DNA from: Candidatus Aminicenantota bacterium
Lineage (GTDB): Bacteria > Acidobacteriota > Aminicenantia > Aminicenantales > Aminicenantaceae
NCBI GenBank assembly: GCA_020344415.1
Contig: CP070825.1
Span: forward strand, 2,581,105-2,645,104
Reading direction: 5' to 3'
Length of the DNA: 64,000 nt
The notes under the pieces were generated by a model that saw nothing but the letters and a program-made list of their open reading frames with translations, made no database searches and was not told where the DNA came from. This document shows, piece by piece, positions 25,880 through 35,501 of this stretch. Each line of letters opens with the position of its first letter. Position 1 is the first letter of the stretch. The position numbers were made by a program, and so were the translations under genes.

Positions 25880-26452
25880 TTATCCAAGCTTGTTGAACCA
25901 TGCTATCTCTTCAAGTTTTTTCTTACTCTTCTTCCCTGAGGGCTTTTTCTCATAATGGCCTAGAGCCATGAGCGAGACTATCTTGTATTTGCGAGGTACC
26001 TTTAAAAACTTGCGAGCCTTTCTCACATTAAACCACCCCACCCAGCAAGTGCCCAAGCCCAGCTCTTCAGCTTGCAGAACAATATGTTCCCCGGCGATAC
26101 CGATATCAATCAGATAAAAGTGGATATTTTGGATCTGCTTCCCTATCCTGTTGGCAATGATATCCAGACGAGCCAGTATTACTATAAGCACAGGAGCCTT
26201 TGCAGCAAATTTTGTAATAAAATAGATGCCTGAGAAAACCTCTCTGGCGAATCTGGCCTTTAGCTCTGGATCATCAATAATCAAGAAACGCCACGGTTGT
26301 ACATTATCGGCAGAAGGAGCCAGGCGGGCAGCTTCGATACAGGTCAGTATCTTTTCCCTATCTATTGGTTTATCCAGATAGCGGCGGATGCTTCTCCGAC
26401 TCTTGACAAGCTGTTGAAATGTCGTTTTAGCCTTCATATTGGTTTGTATCAT
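25880..26452 (-). CDS. Nitroreductase-family flavoprotein
   Basis: FMN-dependent oxidoreductase of 190 residues with SRRSIRRYLDKPID (about 18-31), LAPSADNVQPWRFLIID (about 44-60) and AEELGLGTCWVGW (about 128-140), and a C-terminal MALGHYEKKPSGKKSKKKLEEI typical of the family. Start at 26452 is supported by GAGGG 6 bases upstream; the internal ATG at 26437 is an alternative. It is the second such gene in the window; the two are only moderately alike. It stands between the receiver gene and the M28 peptidase on the same strand. Substrate unknown. Confidence 0.85.
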   Translation of the reverse strand: MIQTNMKAKTTFQQLVKSRRSIRRYLDKPIDREKILTCIEAARLAPSADNVQPWRFLIIDDPELKARFAREVFSGIYFITKFAAKAPVLIVILARLDIIANRIGKQIQNIHFYLIDIGIAGEHIVLQAEELGLGTCWVGWFNVRKARKFLKVPRKYKIVSLMALGHYEKKPSGKKSKKKLEEIAWFNKLG

Positions 26453-26496
26453 TTAAATCCCTCTAGCTAGACCAGCTCCCAAATTTTATCAGTCCT

Positions 26497-28560
26497 CTAT
26501 TTTGCCTTCAACTTAACCAACTCTGCCTTTTCAAGAACGCTAAAAAAATCATAGACATCCTGAACATCTATCTGTCCATACTCAGCGGAAACTGCCCTGG
26601 TTATATCCAAAATGCTCCTCTGTCCATCCACAAAATTCAAAGCCTCATAGGCTGCATAACGACGAAGTTTAAGGTTGTTTAGAATGCCCTGTCCGAGCTT
26701 TTCCTCGATATATTCAGTCTGGAGCGGACAGACAAAATTTTCTGCTCTCACAGGAATGACCTGCTTCATCCTTTTCTCTTCGGCAGTCAATGTTATAGGC
26801 TTGGGTTTCATTTGAAATTTTTGGCAAAGCCCTCTGTAAACCTTCTGAGTTTCGTCTCTGAATGCAACACTCATTGTTTTTAGGTTCTTTGTGAAGCTTT
26901 CAATCTCTTTTTTTATTTTATTATCGTCCACAAAAACCTGCGTTGAAAGCACTGCTTGAGCCTCCCGTTTCGCGGAATGTTCAATCACATTCAGGACTTG
27001 CATGTGAGCTCTATGAAGGGCTTTGCTATTCCCAGCCTCTAACATTTGAGATAAGCTGTCATAGTAATCAGCCGAAAGGCGCGAGAGCCCGTTGCGAGTA
27101 ATAAGCCTCGCCATCTCCCTGGCTTCTTCCTCTGAGGCACTGGCCAGATAATAAGAGGAACCCAGGGCTACAAAACAAACACGTCGGAGCTCTGAGGAAT
27201 CTACCTTGTCTGGGGTGTCCAGACTTGTATGATGGAAAATATCTCCATGACCGAACATCACAGAAGGAACTTTCAATGCACCATCATTAAAAATATAATG
27301 ATCACTCCCGCCGCTAAAGGGACGGATCCTATAGGCAAAGGGGTGATTACTACCATTAATGCTTTTTAAATTCAATCCCTCGGCAAGTCTCGTGAAATTG
27401 ACAACAACATCATTGAGATAAGAGGGCATTGAATCAGGAGTACAAGTAATATTAAATGTTCCCCCTGTCAGATGGAGATCTTCTCCTATCATATCACAGT
27501 TGATAACAGAGAGAGTACTTCTAGTTCTCTCCAGATGAGCCTGAATATAAGGGACCGTGCCATTAAATTCTGGTACCCAGAGAAAGCGAATCGTCCTCCT
27601 CGGAGGGTCAACCAGCCCTTTGTCTATCATCTCCTTTAGGGCTCGTGCCATCTCCAGCATCCCGCCGCATCCGCTGGCATTATCATTAGCGCTTGGAGTC
27701 GGATGGCAGAGATGGCCAATGATCATGACCTCCTTCTCTGGCTCGCTGTTACCTGGCAAAGATGCGGAGAGTACCTCAATCTTATTATCGTAGTACTCAG
27801 CTTCAACTTTTGCTTTTAAAACAACCTTTTTCCCTTCATCCAACATCTTCTTAAGCAGCCAGCCCTGATGTTTGCTGACATTAAAGCCAAACCCAATCTT
27901 CTCCCGTTCTTCCCACCGCGGCCATATTGCGGTGTAACGAATCATATTCGGATAACCAGGCCTTACTTCTGGAGGATACCATGTGACAACACCTAAAGCT
28001 CCCCTTTTGATAACAGCCTCCCTCATGACGGTCCCAGTATAAGCAGTGGCAAGAACTATTTTCCCTTGGACATCTTTGTTTCGGTAAGAATCTTCGCCTG
28101 TTCCGGTTCCCACGTCTATAAGCTCAGCCTCAACATCAGCGGAATTACTGTGTTTAACAAGAGTAAGGGGAATCTCCTCATAGGAGCACAATCTTTCCTT
28201 CCTCGGAGATATCATCCAAAGTTCTGCAACTTTAGCTGTCCAGCCGACAGGAGTCCTATAAGTATAGTAATACGTTGACCCGTTCGAGGGCCATCCTTCC
28301 AGGGCTATATCTTTATATCCGATTTTTTCCAGTTCCCTTTTAATCATCAATGCAGCATCATGCCATCCTTCTGACGCTTGAATGCGATCAAAATGAGAAA
28401 TTAATACTGTATAATCAAAAGCAATCTCTCCAGAAACCTCTTCCTTCAAGGCCTGAGTGAGTTTTTTTGTTGCTAACGGCTTCTCAGCCCCAGCCAATGA
28501 AGAGACGAGAAGGGCCACAAGCGACAGAATGAAAATTTTCTTAATCTTGGTCTTTATCAT
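26497..28560 (-). CDS. Secreted M28-family zinc aminopeptidase
   Basis: The 687-residue protein has a signal peptide (about 1-25, cleavage after SLAGA), a protease-associated insert (about 130-240), and an M28 catalytic domain with the two-zinc ligands in MIIGHLCHP, ANDNASGCGG, PEFNGT (general-base Glu), CDMIGED and the terminal FHHTSLDTPDKVD His. The last ~90 residues (QTEYIEEKLGQG onward) look like a winged-helix module found at the C-terminus of some DUF4910/M28 proteins. AAGGAGGATG gives a strong ribosome site. It faces away from the CocE hydrolase; both are envelope or secreted peptide/amide hydrolases. It probably releases N-terminal amino acids from external peptides. Confidence 0.88.
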   Translation of the reverse strand: MIKTKIKKIFILSLVALLVSSLAGAEKPLATKKLTQALKEEVSGEIAFDYTVLISHFDRIQASEGWHDAALMIKRELEKIGYKDIALEGWPSNGSTYYYTYRTPVGWTAKVAELWMISPRKERLCSYEEIPLTLVKHSNSADVEAELIDVGTGTGEDSYRNKDVQGKIVLATAYTGTVMREAVIKRGALGVVTWYPPEVRPGYPNMIRYTAIWPRWEEREKIGFGFNVSKHQGWLLKKMLDEGKKVVLKAKVEAEYYDNKIEVLSASLPGNSEPEKEVMIIGHLCHPTPSANDNASGCGGMLEMARALKEMIDKGLVDPPRRTIRFLWVPEFNGTVPYIQAHLERTRSTLSVINCDMIGEDLHLTGGTFNITCTPDSMPSYLNDVVVNFTRLAEGLNLKSINGSNHPFAYRIRPFSGGSDHYIFNDGALKVPSVMFGHGDIFHHTSLDTPDKVDSSELRRVCFVALGSSYYLASASEEEAREMARLITRNGLSRLSADYYDSLSQMLEAGNSKALHRAHMQVLNVIEHSAKREAQAVLSTQVFVDDNKIKKEIESFTKNLKTMSVAFRDETQKVYRGLCQKFQMKPKPITLTAEEKRMKQVIPVRAENFVCPLQTEYIEEKLGQGILNNLKLRRYAAYEALNFVDGQRSILDITRAVSAEYGQIDVQDVYDFFSVLEKAELVKLKAK

Positions 28561-28635
28561 AACTCATCCTCCTTTCTTTTTTGAAACTAAACATGAAATC
28601 TATATTCGAAAGAAATCAACCAAATTTTAGCCTTC

Positions 28636-28707
28636 AGGGTCAGGCTTGAATAACTTTGTGGTGAAAAATATTGGGATCAGATTATAGAGTTATTCAAGCT
28701 TGACTCT
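28636..28707. repeat. Inverted repeat with GGGTCAGG core, second member of the 643-805 family
   Basis: Arms GTCAGGCTTGAATAACT (28639-28655) and AGTTATTCAAGCTTGAC (28688-28704) pair with one mismatch. The arm shares GGGTCAGGCTT and the ATAACT block with the 163-bp element at 643. It lies between the divergent M28 and CocE genes. Total length is about 70 bases, with no coding content. Confidence 0.7.
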
Positions 28708-28793
28708 ACTTATCAATATTTTTTATTGCGAAAAAAAATCTCCTTTAATAATATAAGCAAAATATAAACTTATCAAGAAAGGAGGCCTCATAC

Positions 28794-30764
28794 ATGACAT
28801 TTAAGAAAAAGAACAAAACATGGATCCTTCTCGGACTTTGTATATGTTTTCTCCTTTCCTTAAAAATATCAACTTCCTGGACCTTAAGTGCACAAGAAGA
28901 AGCTAAAGTATCAAAGTTAGGAGAATATAGAGGTTTCACACAGCCGATCTATGATGAATGGGTACGATCTTCTGTTTATGTCACGGTCAGGGATGGAACA
29001 AAACTAGCTGTGGATATTTTTCGTCCTGCCAAAGATGGGAAGCCTGCAGAAGAGCCTCTCCCTGTGATCTGGACGCATCACCGTTATCACAGAGCACATG
29101 TCATGGAAGATGGTCGAGTGCGGACAGCCATGGAAAGCCGATGGCGCCAACAGCTTCTCAAACATGGCTATGTTATCGCAGCAGTGGATGTACGAGGGAG
29201 CGGCGCTTCTTTTGGAAGCCGGTACGGACCATTTTCCCAAGAAGAATCACAGGATGCTTATGATATAACAGAGTGGTTAGCATCTCAGCCGTGGTGTAAT
29301 GGTGAAGTCGGCATGTACGGAAGGTCTTATCTAGGAATAACCCAGTACATGGCTGCAAGCAAAGCCCCTCCTCATCTTAAGGCGATATTTCCTGAAATGG
29401 CTCTTTTTGATGCCTATTCCTTTACCTATCCAGGAGGTGTATTCCACTACGATTTCATCGCCACCTGGAGCAAAATGGTTAAAGACATGGACAATGACAG
29501 GCAAGTGGCACGAGTAGATGAAGACCGGGACAGCAAAATGCTGGAAGAGGCTATTAAAGAACATCAAGCTAACACATATGCTTATGAAATGGTCTCTTCC
29601 AGGGCATTCCGTAATAGCTTGAATGAAAAACGAGAGCAGATATTCCAGTCGGTAAGCCCTTCCAGCTATGTTGGAGGTGTTAAGAAATCAGGCGTTGCCA
29701 TCTACCACCTGGTAGGCTGGTATGACCTCTATCCCAGAGATGCTGTTTTATGGTTCAATAATCTCAATAATCCCCAAAGAATTGTCATTGGACCATGGCA
29801 TCACAGTGCAGGCGATGACGCCTTTCTCGCAGCCGAGCATCTTAGATGGTACGACTATTGGCTCAAAGGAATAGATAACGGAATCATGGACGAGGCGCCT
29901 ATCTATTATTATACGATGGGTGCTCCAGAAGGCAGTGAGTGGCATACTGCCTGGAAGTGGCCTCTCCCTGAAGAGAAGCCAACACCATACTATTTCCACA
30001 AAGGAAGATCCGAAAGCGTAAATTCTCGAAATGATGGCATATTGAATCCCCAGCCTCCACTAAATGATACCGGAAAAGACGAATATGCTGCGGACTATTC
30101 TACAACCTCAGGTAAGGCTACACGCTGGACAAACGGGTATGGAGGAGAATTTGAATATCCCAATATGACAGCAAATGACGAGAAAGGCCTAACCTATACA
30201 ACAGCCCCGCTAGATTCAGATATTGAAGTGACAGGTCATCCCATTATCCATCTACGGGTGACATCCACTTCTGATGATGTAGATATCTTTGCCTGCTTAG
30301 AAGAAGTTGATGAGAATGGATACTCTCTCTATATAACCGAAGGGACACTCAGGGCCTCTCACCGCGCGATCTCTCCCCCACCCTACAACAACATTGGATT
30401 GCCGTTTCACCGAAGCTACGCCGAAGACGTTGCTCCACTACCAAAGGAACCTGCAGAACTCGTTTTTGACCTCCTCCCCACTTCAAATATTTTTGATCAA
30501 GGACACCGCATTCGGGTAACTATCACGTGTGCAGATAAAGACACCGCTCTTACCCCCGAGCTTTCACCGCCTCCAACAGTAAGCATCTATCGAAATGATA
30601 ATTTTGCTTCCTACATCAGCCTCCCCATTATTCCTCAAGTTAAAGAAGAGGAAGAAGGAGCATCAAGAACCATAATCATCCTTGTGGTAATTGCAATACT
30701 ACTCGCTGTAGTCATACTTCAGAAATTTCTGAAACCCAAAAGGAGAATAGCTTTAGAAATCTGA
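28794..30764 (+). CDS. CocE/NonD-family (S15-like) serine hydrolase, membrane-tethered
   Basis: The 656-residue protein has an N-terminal signal/anchor (about 8-28), then the alpha/beta hydrolase of the X-Pro dipeptidyl-peptidase/CocE class: VTVRDGTKLAVDIFRP, AAVDVRGSGASFG (oxyanion region), the nucleophile elbow MYGRSYLG (Ser near 178), an Asp in the helical cap region and the catalytic His in GPWHHS (near 334), followed by a C-terminal jelly-roll domain (about 420-620). A final hydrophobic helix (about 628-646) plus basic tail would anchor it in a membrane. AAAGGAGG precedes the ATG. Substrates of the family are esters, amides or Pro-containing peptides. Confidence 0.87.
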   Translation: MTFKKKNKTWILLGLCICFLLSLKISTSWTLSAQEEAKVSKLGEYRGFTQPIYDEWVRSSVYVTVRDGTKLAVDIFRPAKDGKPAEEPLPVIWTHHRYHRAHVMEDGRVRTAMESRWRQQLLKHGYVIAAVDVRGSGASFGSRYGPFSQEESQDAYDITEWLASQPWCNGEVGMYGRSYLGITQYMAASKAPPHLKAIFPEMALFDAYSFTYPGGVFHYDFIATWSKMVKDMDNDRQVARVDEDRDSKMLEEAIKEHQANTYAYEMVSSRAFRNSLNEKREQIFQSVSPSSYVGGVKKSGVAIYHLVGWYDLYPRDAVLWFNNLNNPQRIVIGPWHHSAGDDAFLAAEHLRWYDYWLKGIDNGIMDEAPIYYYTMGAPEGSEWHTAWKWPLPEEKPTPYYFHKGRSESVNSRNDGILNPQPPLNDTGKDEYAADYSTTSGKATRWTNGYGGEFEYPNMTANDEKGLTYTTAPLDSDIEVTGHPIIHLRVTSTSDDVDIFACLEEVDENGYSLYITEGTLRASHRAISPPPYNNIGLPFHRSYAEDVAPLPKEPAELVFDLLPTSNIFDQGHRIRVTITCADKDTALTPELSPPPTVSIYRNDNFASYISLPIIPQVKEEEEGASRTIIILVVIAILLAVVILQKFLKPKRRIALEI

Positions 30765-30905
30765 TGGGGAGCCGAGCTATTTCCCAAAACTTCATATTAT
30801 AACGGAATAAAATGCTTTTAAAAGATGATAAAGATTTGCCTAATAAAGGTATTTTCTGATATAGTTCTCAGAGATAAAAACAGAAAATAAAATAAGGAGG
30901 ATTCG

Positions 30906-31898
30906 ATGAAAAAATTTAAAGCTCTTGGAATAGCGATAATTTTTGTTTTATTCGCTTTTATTTCCTGCGGCGAAAAACCATCTGCGCCCACGGCTGGCTC
31001 TGCAAAAGCCAAAGACATGCTCAGCCTGCTCCCCAAGGATGCAGAAAGTATCGTCTTTATTGACTTTCACAGAGCAGTTGCTATTAAAGCCGTAGACGAG
31101 GCCATCAAAGAAGATGAATCTTATCAAAAATACCGGGAATTCGTAGAAAAGAGTGGAATCGATCCCCAGAATGACATCTATTTCATCGCTGTTGCTTTAA
31201 AAGGAGCTATGGGGAAAGCTCAAGCTACAGCAAATGGCTCAGGAATCATCAACCTGAAATACAACAAGGAAGCTCTACTCTCTTTGATTAAAGAAAAGGC
31301 AGCAGAAGAGGAAGGGGAGCTTGTCGAAGAAGAATATAACGGACTCACAGTCTATTCCTGGAAGGGAAAAAAAGAAGGCGGAGGTTTCACTTTCCTGGAT
31401 GAGTCGAACATAGCCTTAGGTGATGGAGAAAATGTTAAGGCTGTCATAGACATCTACCAGAAGAAAGGCGAAAATGTATTCAAAAACGAAAAGCTTTCCG
31501 CCCTTCTTGACCAAGTCAACAAAGAAGCCATAATCTGGGGAGCTGTTACGTTTTCCCTCGAAGACATGAGCAAAATGGCGACAGAAAATCCTTTCCTCAG
31601 TAGCCTTGATGCGGTAAGTGCAACCTGCATTTCTCTCGACTATAAAGACAGAAATATCATCGCAGAAATAAAAGTAATAAGCAGTGATGAAACCAAAAAC
31701 GCACAAGTTGCCGATTTCTTAAGCGGATTGAAAGCAATGGGAGGCATGGCTGCGGCTCAAGACCCGAATGTGGGTGAATTACTGAGCAGAATCGAGATTA
31801 GCTCTGGAGCTGATCACGTAAAGATCACGGCCAATATTTCTGAAGAGCTCATCGAAAAGCTCAAAAAGAAAAAGGCGGAGGAAGAAGAGAATTACTGA
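30906..31898 (+). CDS. Putative lipoprotein, paralogue of the gene at 10494
   Basis: Unrecognised 330-residue lipoprotein with signal KKFKALGIAIIFVLFAF and lipobox FISC (Cys21). The opening LSLLPKDAESIVFIDFHRAV, the middle EEEYNGLTVYSWKGK and the ending KITANISEELIEKL align throughout with the protein at 10494. Conserved blocks suggest a DUF3352-like fold. AAGGAGG is placed 6 bases before the ATG. Its stop overlaps that of the convergent ABC permease by 7 bases, so the two operons share a transcription end. Function unknown. Confidence 0.7.
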   Translation: MKKFKALGIAIIFVLFAFISCGEKPSAPTAGSAKAKDMLSLLPKDAESIVFIDFHRAVAIKAVDEAIKEDESYQKYREFVEKSGIDPQNDIYFIAVALKGAMGKAQATANGSGIINLKYNKEALLSLIKEKAAEEEGELVEEEYNGLTVYSWKGKKEGGGFTFLDESNIALGDGENVKAVIDIYQKKGENVFKNEKLSALLDQVNKEAIIWGAVTFSLEDMSKMATENPFLSSLDAVSATCISLDYKDRNIIAEIKVISSDETKNAQVADFLSGLKAMGGMAAAQDPNVGELLSRIEISSGADHVKITANISEELIEKLKKKKAEEEENY

Positions 31899-32707
31899 TC
31901 TTCAAAAATATATTCTTTCAGAAAAAAAAGCAGAGAGGCTAATCCCAGAAAGACACTTGTAATCAGAACCAGCATAAATATCGAAGTGCCTACCGAACTG
32001 GGTTCCAACCGAAACAAAAGAAAAGAGAATCTGCGTCCCGATGAAGTGGGGAGAAGAGATTTGAGATAATGAACAATGGCGAAGCGCTGTGTTGAGCCAG
32101 GAAAATACTGGACCACACTCTCCCAGCCAAAGCCGAAAACAAGGCCAAAAAGGACAGATTTTTTCAAAAAAGTTCCAAGAAATGTAAAAAATGAAGTATA
32201 GCAGATAAGCCCCAGCGTCAAAACAACCATATATCTCAAAAGAATTTTATAAAGCCGTAAATTCAAAAGATTGTTCAGGTTCAAGATTAAAAACGAAAAA
32301 AACACACCTATCAGTACCATCAATATGATCAATAATGTATAAGCTGCGTACTTCCCCAAAATGATGGACGATTTTGAAACAGGTCGAGTAGTCAGGTAAG
32401 TCAGCGTTTTCCCTTCCACTTCCTCTGAACATACAGAAGTTCCAAAAAAAAGAGCCAGGATAAGAATGAGAAATTGAAGATACAAAACCATAACGATATT
32501 GGAAAAAATGTAAGCACCTGAGACAGTGGCTCGATCAGAAAAAATCTGAATGAATTTGATAACCAGGGCTATGATAACTGGCAGAAAACTCAAAAAAAAG
32601 AAAAACATAGTCTTTCGAGATATCCTTCCCAAAGAGAAGAAGACAGAAAAGACATGCCCTATGGAACTGAGGAAATAACGGAATGTCCCAACTTTACTTT
32701 CAGCCAT
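31892..32707 (-). CDS. ABC-2-type transporter permease
   Basis: Inner-membrane protein of 271 residues with about six TM helices and the ABC-2 pattern: a short cytoplasmic start, FGTSVCSEEVEGKTLTYLTTRPVSKSSIILGK (about 88-119) between TM2 and TM3, and a C-terminal helix pair. It is the last gene of a four-gene operon and pairs with the ATPase whose stop lies 1 base upstream. This is the export-type permease class (drugs, polysaccharides, sodium, or lipoprotein-linked cargo); substrate not determinable. Confidence 0.85.
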   Translation of the reverse strand: MAESKVGTFRYFLSSIGHVFSVFFSLGRISRKTMFFFFLSFLPVIIALVIKFIQIFSDRATVSGAYIFSNIVMVLYLQFLILILALFFGTSVCSEEVEGKTLTYLTTRPVSKSSIILGKYAAYTLLIILMVLIGVFFSFLILNLNNLLNLRLYKILLRYMVVLTLGLICYTSFFTFLGTFLKKSVLFGLVFGFGWESVVQYFPGSTQRFAIVHYLKSLLPTSSGRRFSFLLFRLEPSSVGTSIFMLVLITSVFLGLASLLFFLKEYIFEDQ

Positions 32708-32708
32708 T

Positions 32709-33635
32709 CTACTTTCCTACCAAGTAATCAAAAACAGCCTGAAGGTTATCATCCGGAGATGTGATCTCCTGGACTTCGATTTTGTACTCGACAAAAAGAG
32801 AAGGAAGAAGGCTAAAAAACTTATCTCTGTTGTTGGTCTCGACCAAAAGAGAACCGTCGCTTGAACCGAAATGAACCTTCAGGACATAATCTTCATGAAC
32901 GAATCTTGAAGCTAGCTTACGCGGGTCGCTGCACTTAATGGAGATAATATGTGGGTGGGTCTCAATCAGGTCTCGGATATAGTGAATGTCTCCCTGTGCA
33001 AAAATCTTTCCCTGATGGATAAGTATAATTTTTCTAGTCATTGATTCAATCTCGGGGAGAACATGGCTGGAGACAATGATAGTCTTCCCCTCACCACTGT
33101 ATGATTTTATTAGACGAATAATCTTCCGCCTCCCGAGCGGGTCTAGACCATTGAGCGGTTCATCAAGGATGACGATTTCAGGCTCATGGGCGATCGCTTG
33201 GGCAACCTTCAACCGCTGGCGCATCCCTCGGCTGTAAGATCTTATAGACCGGTTTTTATCCGTTATCAACTCAACAATATCCAGAGCCTTATTTGCTTTT
33301 TCTTCTATCACTGAGGCAGAAAAATGATAGAGTTTTAAAAGACTGACTACAAACTGCCAACCCGTCATCTCTTCATAAAAGGAATCCTGTTCCGGGCAAA
33401 ATCCGATCATGGAAAAGAGAGAATAATTGTTCCTTATCTTCTGCCCATTGATAGAGACTGTGCCAATATTGGCCTTTATCTGTCCTGTTATAAGCTTGAG
33501 GAAAGTAGATTTTCCTGCTCCGTTGGGTCCAAGAATTCCAGTAATCCCGGATTCAATCTGAAGAGAAACATCGCTCAATCCCAGGACATTTCCATACCAT
33601 TTCGAGAGGTTCTTTGTCTCAATAACCTGATTCAT
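32709..33635 (-). CDS. ABC-2 transporter ATP-binding protein
   Basis: Cytoplasmic ATPase of 308 residues: Walker A GPNGAGKST (about 36-44), Q-loop near GFCPEQDSF, signature SYSRGMRQRLKVA (about 133-145; SRGM instead of SGGQ), Walker B IVILDEPLNGLDP, H-loop SSHV. The last ~85 residues form the extra C-terminal domain usual in this class. The start overlaps the stop of the upstream permease by four bases. It energises the permease at 31892, presumably with the 33632-35412 pair forming a second module. Confidence 0.93.
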   Translation of the reverse strand: MNQVIETKNLSKWYGNVLGLSDVSLQIESGITGILGPNGAGKSTFLKLITGQIKANIGTVSINGQKIRNNYSLFSMIGFCPEQDSFYEEMTGWQFVVSLLKLYHFSASVIEEKANKALDIVELITDKNRSIRSYSRGMRQRLKVAQAIAHEPEIVILDEPLNGLDPLGRRKIIRLIKSYSGEGKTIIVSSHVLPEIESMTRKIILIHQGKIFAQGDIHYIRDLIETHPHIISIKCSDPRKLASRFVHEDYVLKVHFGSSDGSLLVETNNRDKFFSLLPSLFVEYKIEVQEITSPDDNLQAVFDYLVGK

Positions 33636-34504
33636 TTTACAACTTCGACTCCTCTAATTCGTTTCTTCAAAATAAAACCAGCTAAGACACAAACACCTGC
33701 AAGAACCAAGAAAGAGAATATCCAAGAAACTGAATATTGCATTTTTTGGTTAAAAATAAAGGAGCCAATCTGTTGGAGATTAATTTTTAGGGATAAAAGC
33801 GCAAAGTAATGGCTTTTGTAAATACCATAGAAAATTCCAAACAGAATATCGGAGAAAAGATAAATGCTAAAAATAAGAATAGCCACATATCTTCTGTTTT
33901 TGCTCAAGGATGAAATGAGGAGCGCATAAAAAGAAAAAAATGCAGTCACGAGAAATGAATAGCCGATCACAGAAATAGGGAGCCAGGGATAAGTAGCAAA
34001 AAATTTAAAACTACCTGAAAAGATGAGCTTAAAAATGAAGAGAATAAGACCAGGGATCAGCGTTACAATGAAAAGAAAAAAAACAAGGACAGAAACCTTA
34101 CCCAAAAAATAGTCTTTTTTCTTTAGAGGCCGGGAGAAATAAAGCTGTAGAGAATTGTATTTGAGATCATCGGAAATAAGGCCGCCACCAGCAAACACCA
34201 TGATCATGACCATCATAAAAAGCAGAAAATCATTGGTAAAATAAGACTTAAAATAGCCAGGGTTTATATTAATGAAAGGCGCCGATTCTCTAACCATGAA
34301 CCGGAAATCATCCAGCCTTTCCGAAACATAGATTCCCACAAGATAGACTAGAGCTGGAAAAAGAGTGGAGAAAAAGAAAAATTTAAAAGCTTTCTTTCTA
34401 AAGGTTAATTTAATCCCGTATCGTGTGATCGGCCACCACGGAAGCTTGCCATCTTTTAATTCTCCCTCCCAGTGTGTATATCCTTTTTCTTTAATTGTCA
34501 TCAA
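33632..34504 (-). CDS. ABC-2-type transporter permease
   Basis: Inner-membrane protein of 290 residues, about six helices, with a hydrophilic N-terminus (THWEGELKDGKLPWW) and the motif DDLKYNSLQLYFSRPLKKKDYFLGK (about 126-150) in the cytoplasmic loop, the same type of loop as in the downstream permease. It overlaps the ATPase genes on both sides by 4 bases, so translation of all four is coupled. Different enough from the 31892 permease to suggest a heteromeric transporter or two related ones. Confidence 0.83.
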   Translation of the reverse strand: MMTIKEKGYTHWEGELKDGKLPWWPITRYGIKLTFRKKAFKFFFFSTLFPALVYLVGIYVSERLDDFRFMVRESAPFININPGYFKSYFTNDFLLFMMVMIMVFAGGGLISDDLKYNSLQLYFSRPLKKKDYFLGKVSVLVFFLFIVTLIPGLILFIFKLIFSGSFKFFATYPWLPISVIGYSFLVTAFFSFYALLISSLSKNRRYVAILIFSIYLFSDILFGIFYGIYKSHYFALLSLKINLQQIGSFIFNQKMQYSVSWIFSFLVLAGVCVLAGFILKKRIRGVEVVK

Positions 34505-35412
34505 TCCACTCCTACAGCCTCAGCAAAGAGGTCTTCAAGAGAAGTCTCGCTCTTCACAAAATGTCTGATCTGGGTTTTCTCTTCTGAAGCAATTTTGAAA
34601 ATCTCTTGCGCATCCAGCTCAGGAGGCATGTAGACCTTGAGAATCTGATCTTCAGTTTCCTCTACCCTGCATCTTATTTTTTTCAGCTTTTGAAGAAACT
34701 TTTCCCCGTCACTTTTTATCTTCATTTCAAAAAGATTGTATTTTATCTCCTTGAGATCGCTTATATTCCCTTGAGCCACAGGTTTCCCTTTGTTTAGAAT
34801 CACCACATAGGAACAAGTAATCTCAATATCAGGAAGAATATGTGAAGAAATTAGTACCTGAATATTCTTCTTAGAAGAAATATCCATTATGAGTTCCAGT
34901 ATTTCGTTCCGTCCCTGAGGGTCTAGGCCGCTTGTGGGTTCATCCAGAAAAATGAGTCTCGGATCGTGGACGATAGATTGAGCTAGTTTGAGCCGTTGTT
35001 TCATCCCCCCCGAGTAGGTCTCGAGGTTCCGGTATCGGCTCTCTTCCAATCCTACATAAAAAAGCACTTCATGGGCCCTCTTCATGGCTTCTTGACGGGG
35101 CATCCCTGATAATTCTCCAAGATAAGAAGTGAAAGAAACCGCATCCATTCCTGGGATAAAACAATCATCCTCGGGCATATAACCAACATAGCGGCGAATC
35201 TCTGTCTGCTGGTTTTTGATATCATAATCTAAGACTTTTCCTCCCCCCCTATCCGGAGGAAGAAAACCGAGCAGGATGCGAATGAGGGTACTCTTTCCAG
35301 CCCCATTTGGACCTAAAAGACCAATGGCTCCCTGGGGTAATTTCAAATCTACTCCATCCAGCGCTTTGACTTTTCCATAGCTGAAATGGATATCTTTTAT
35401 TTCTACACTCAT
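34501..35412 (-). CDS. ABC-2 transporter ATP-binding protein
   Basis: First gene of the transporter operon; 303 residues with Walker A GPNGAGKST (34-42), GYMPEDDCF Q-loop, signature TYSGGMKQRLKLA, Walker B LIFLDEPTSGLDP and SSHILP. The sequence is typical of the CcmA/NatA class. GAAG is the only recognisable ribosome element, and the leader is AT-rich with TATAAA/TATACA boxes but no clear -35. Two ATPase-permease pairs in series with overlaps indicate one cotranscribed export unit of unknown substrate. Confidence 0.93.
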   Translation of the reverse strand: MSVEIKDIHFSYGKVKALDGVDLKLPQGAIGLLGPNGAGKSTLIRILLGFLPPDRGGGKVLDYDIKNQQTEIRRYVGYMPEDDCFIPGMDAVSFTSYLGELSGMPRQEAMKRAHEVLFYVGLEESRYRNLETYSGGMKQRLKLAQSIVHDPRLIFLDEPTSGLDPQGRNEILELIMDISSKKNIQVLISSHILPDIEITCSYVVILNKGKPVAQGNISDLKEIKYNLFEMKIKSDGEKFLQKLKKIRCRVEETEDQILKVYMPPELDAQEIFKIASEEKTQIRHFVKSETSLEDLFAEAVGVD

Positions 35413-35501
35413 CTTCTACATGTATATTTTATATTAAGCTCTCTTATTTTGATACGATGTTTTTCATAAAAAGTTCCCTGAGATGAGCTCAACATATCTT
35501 T

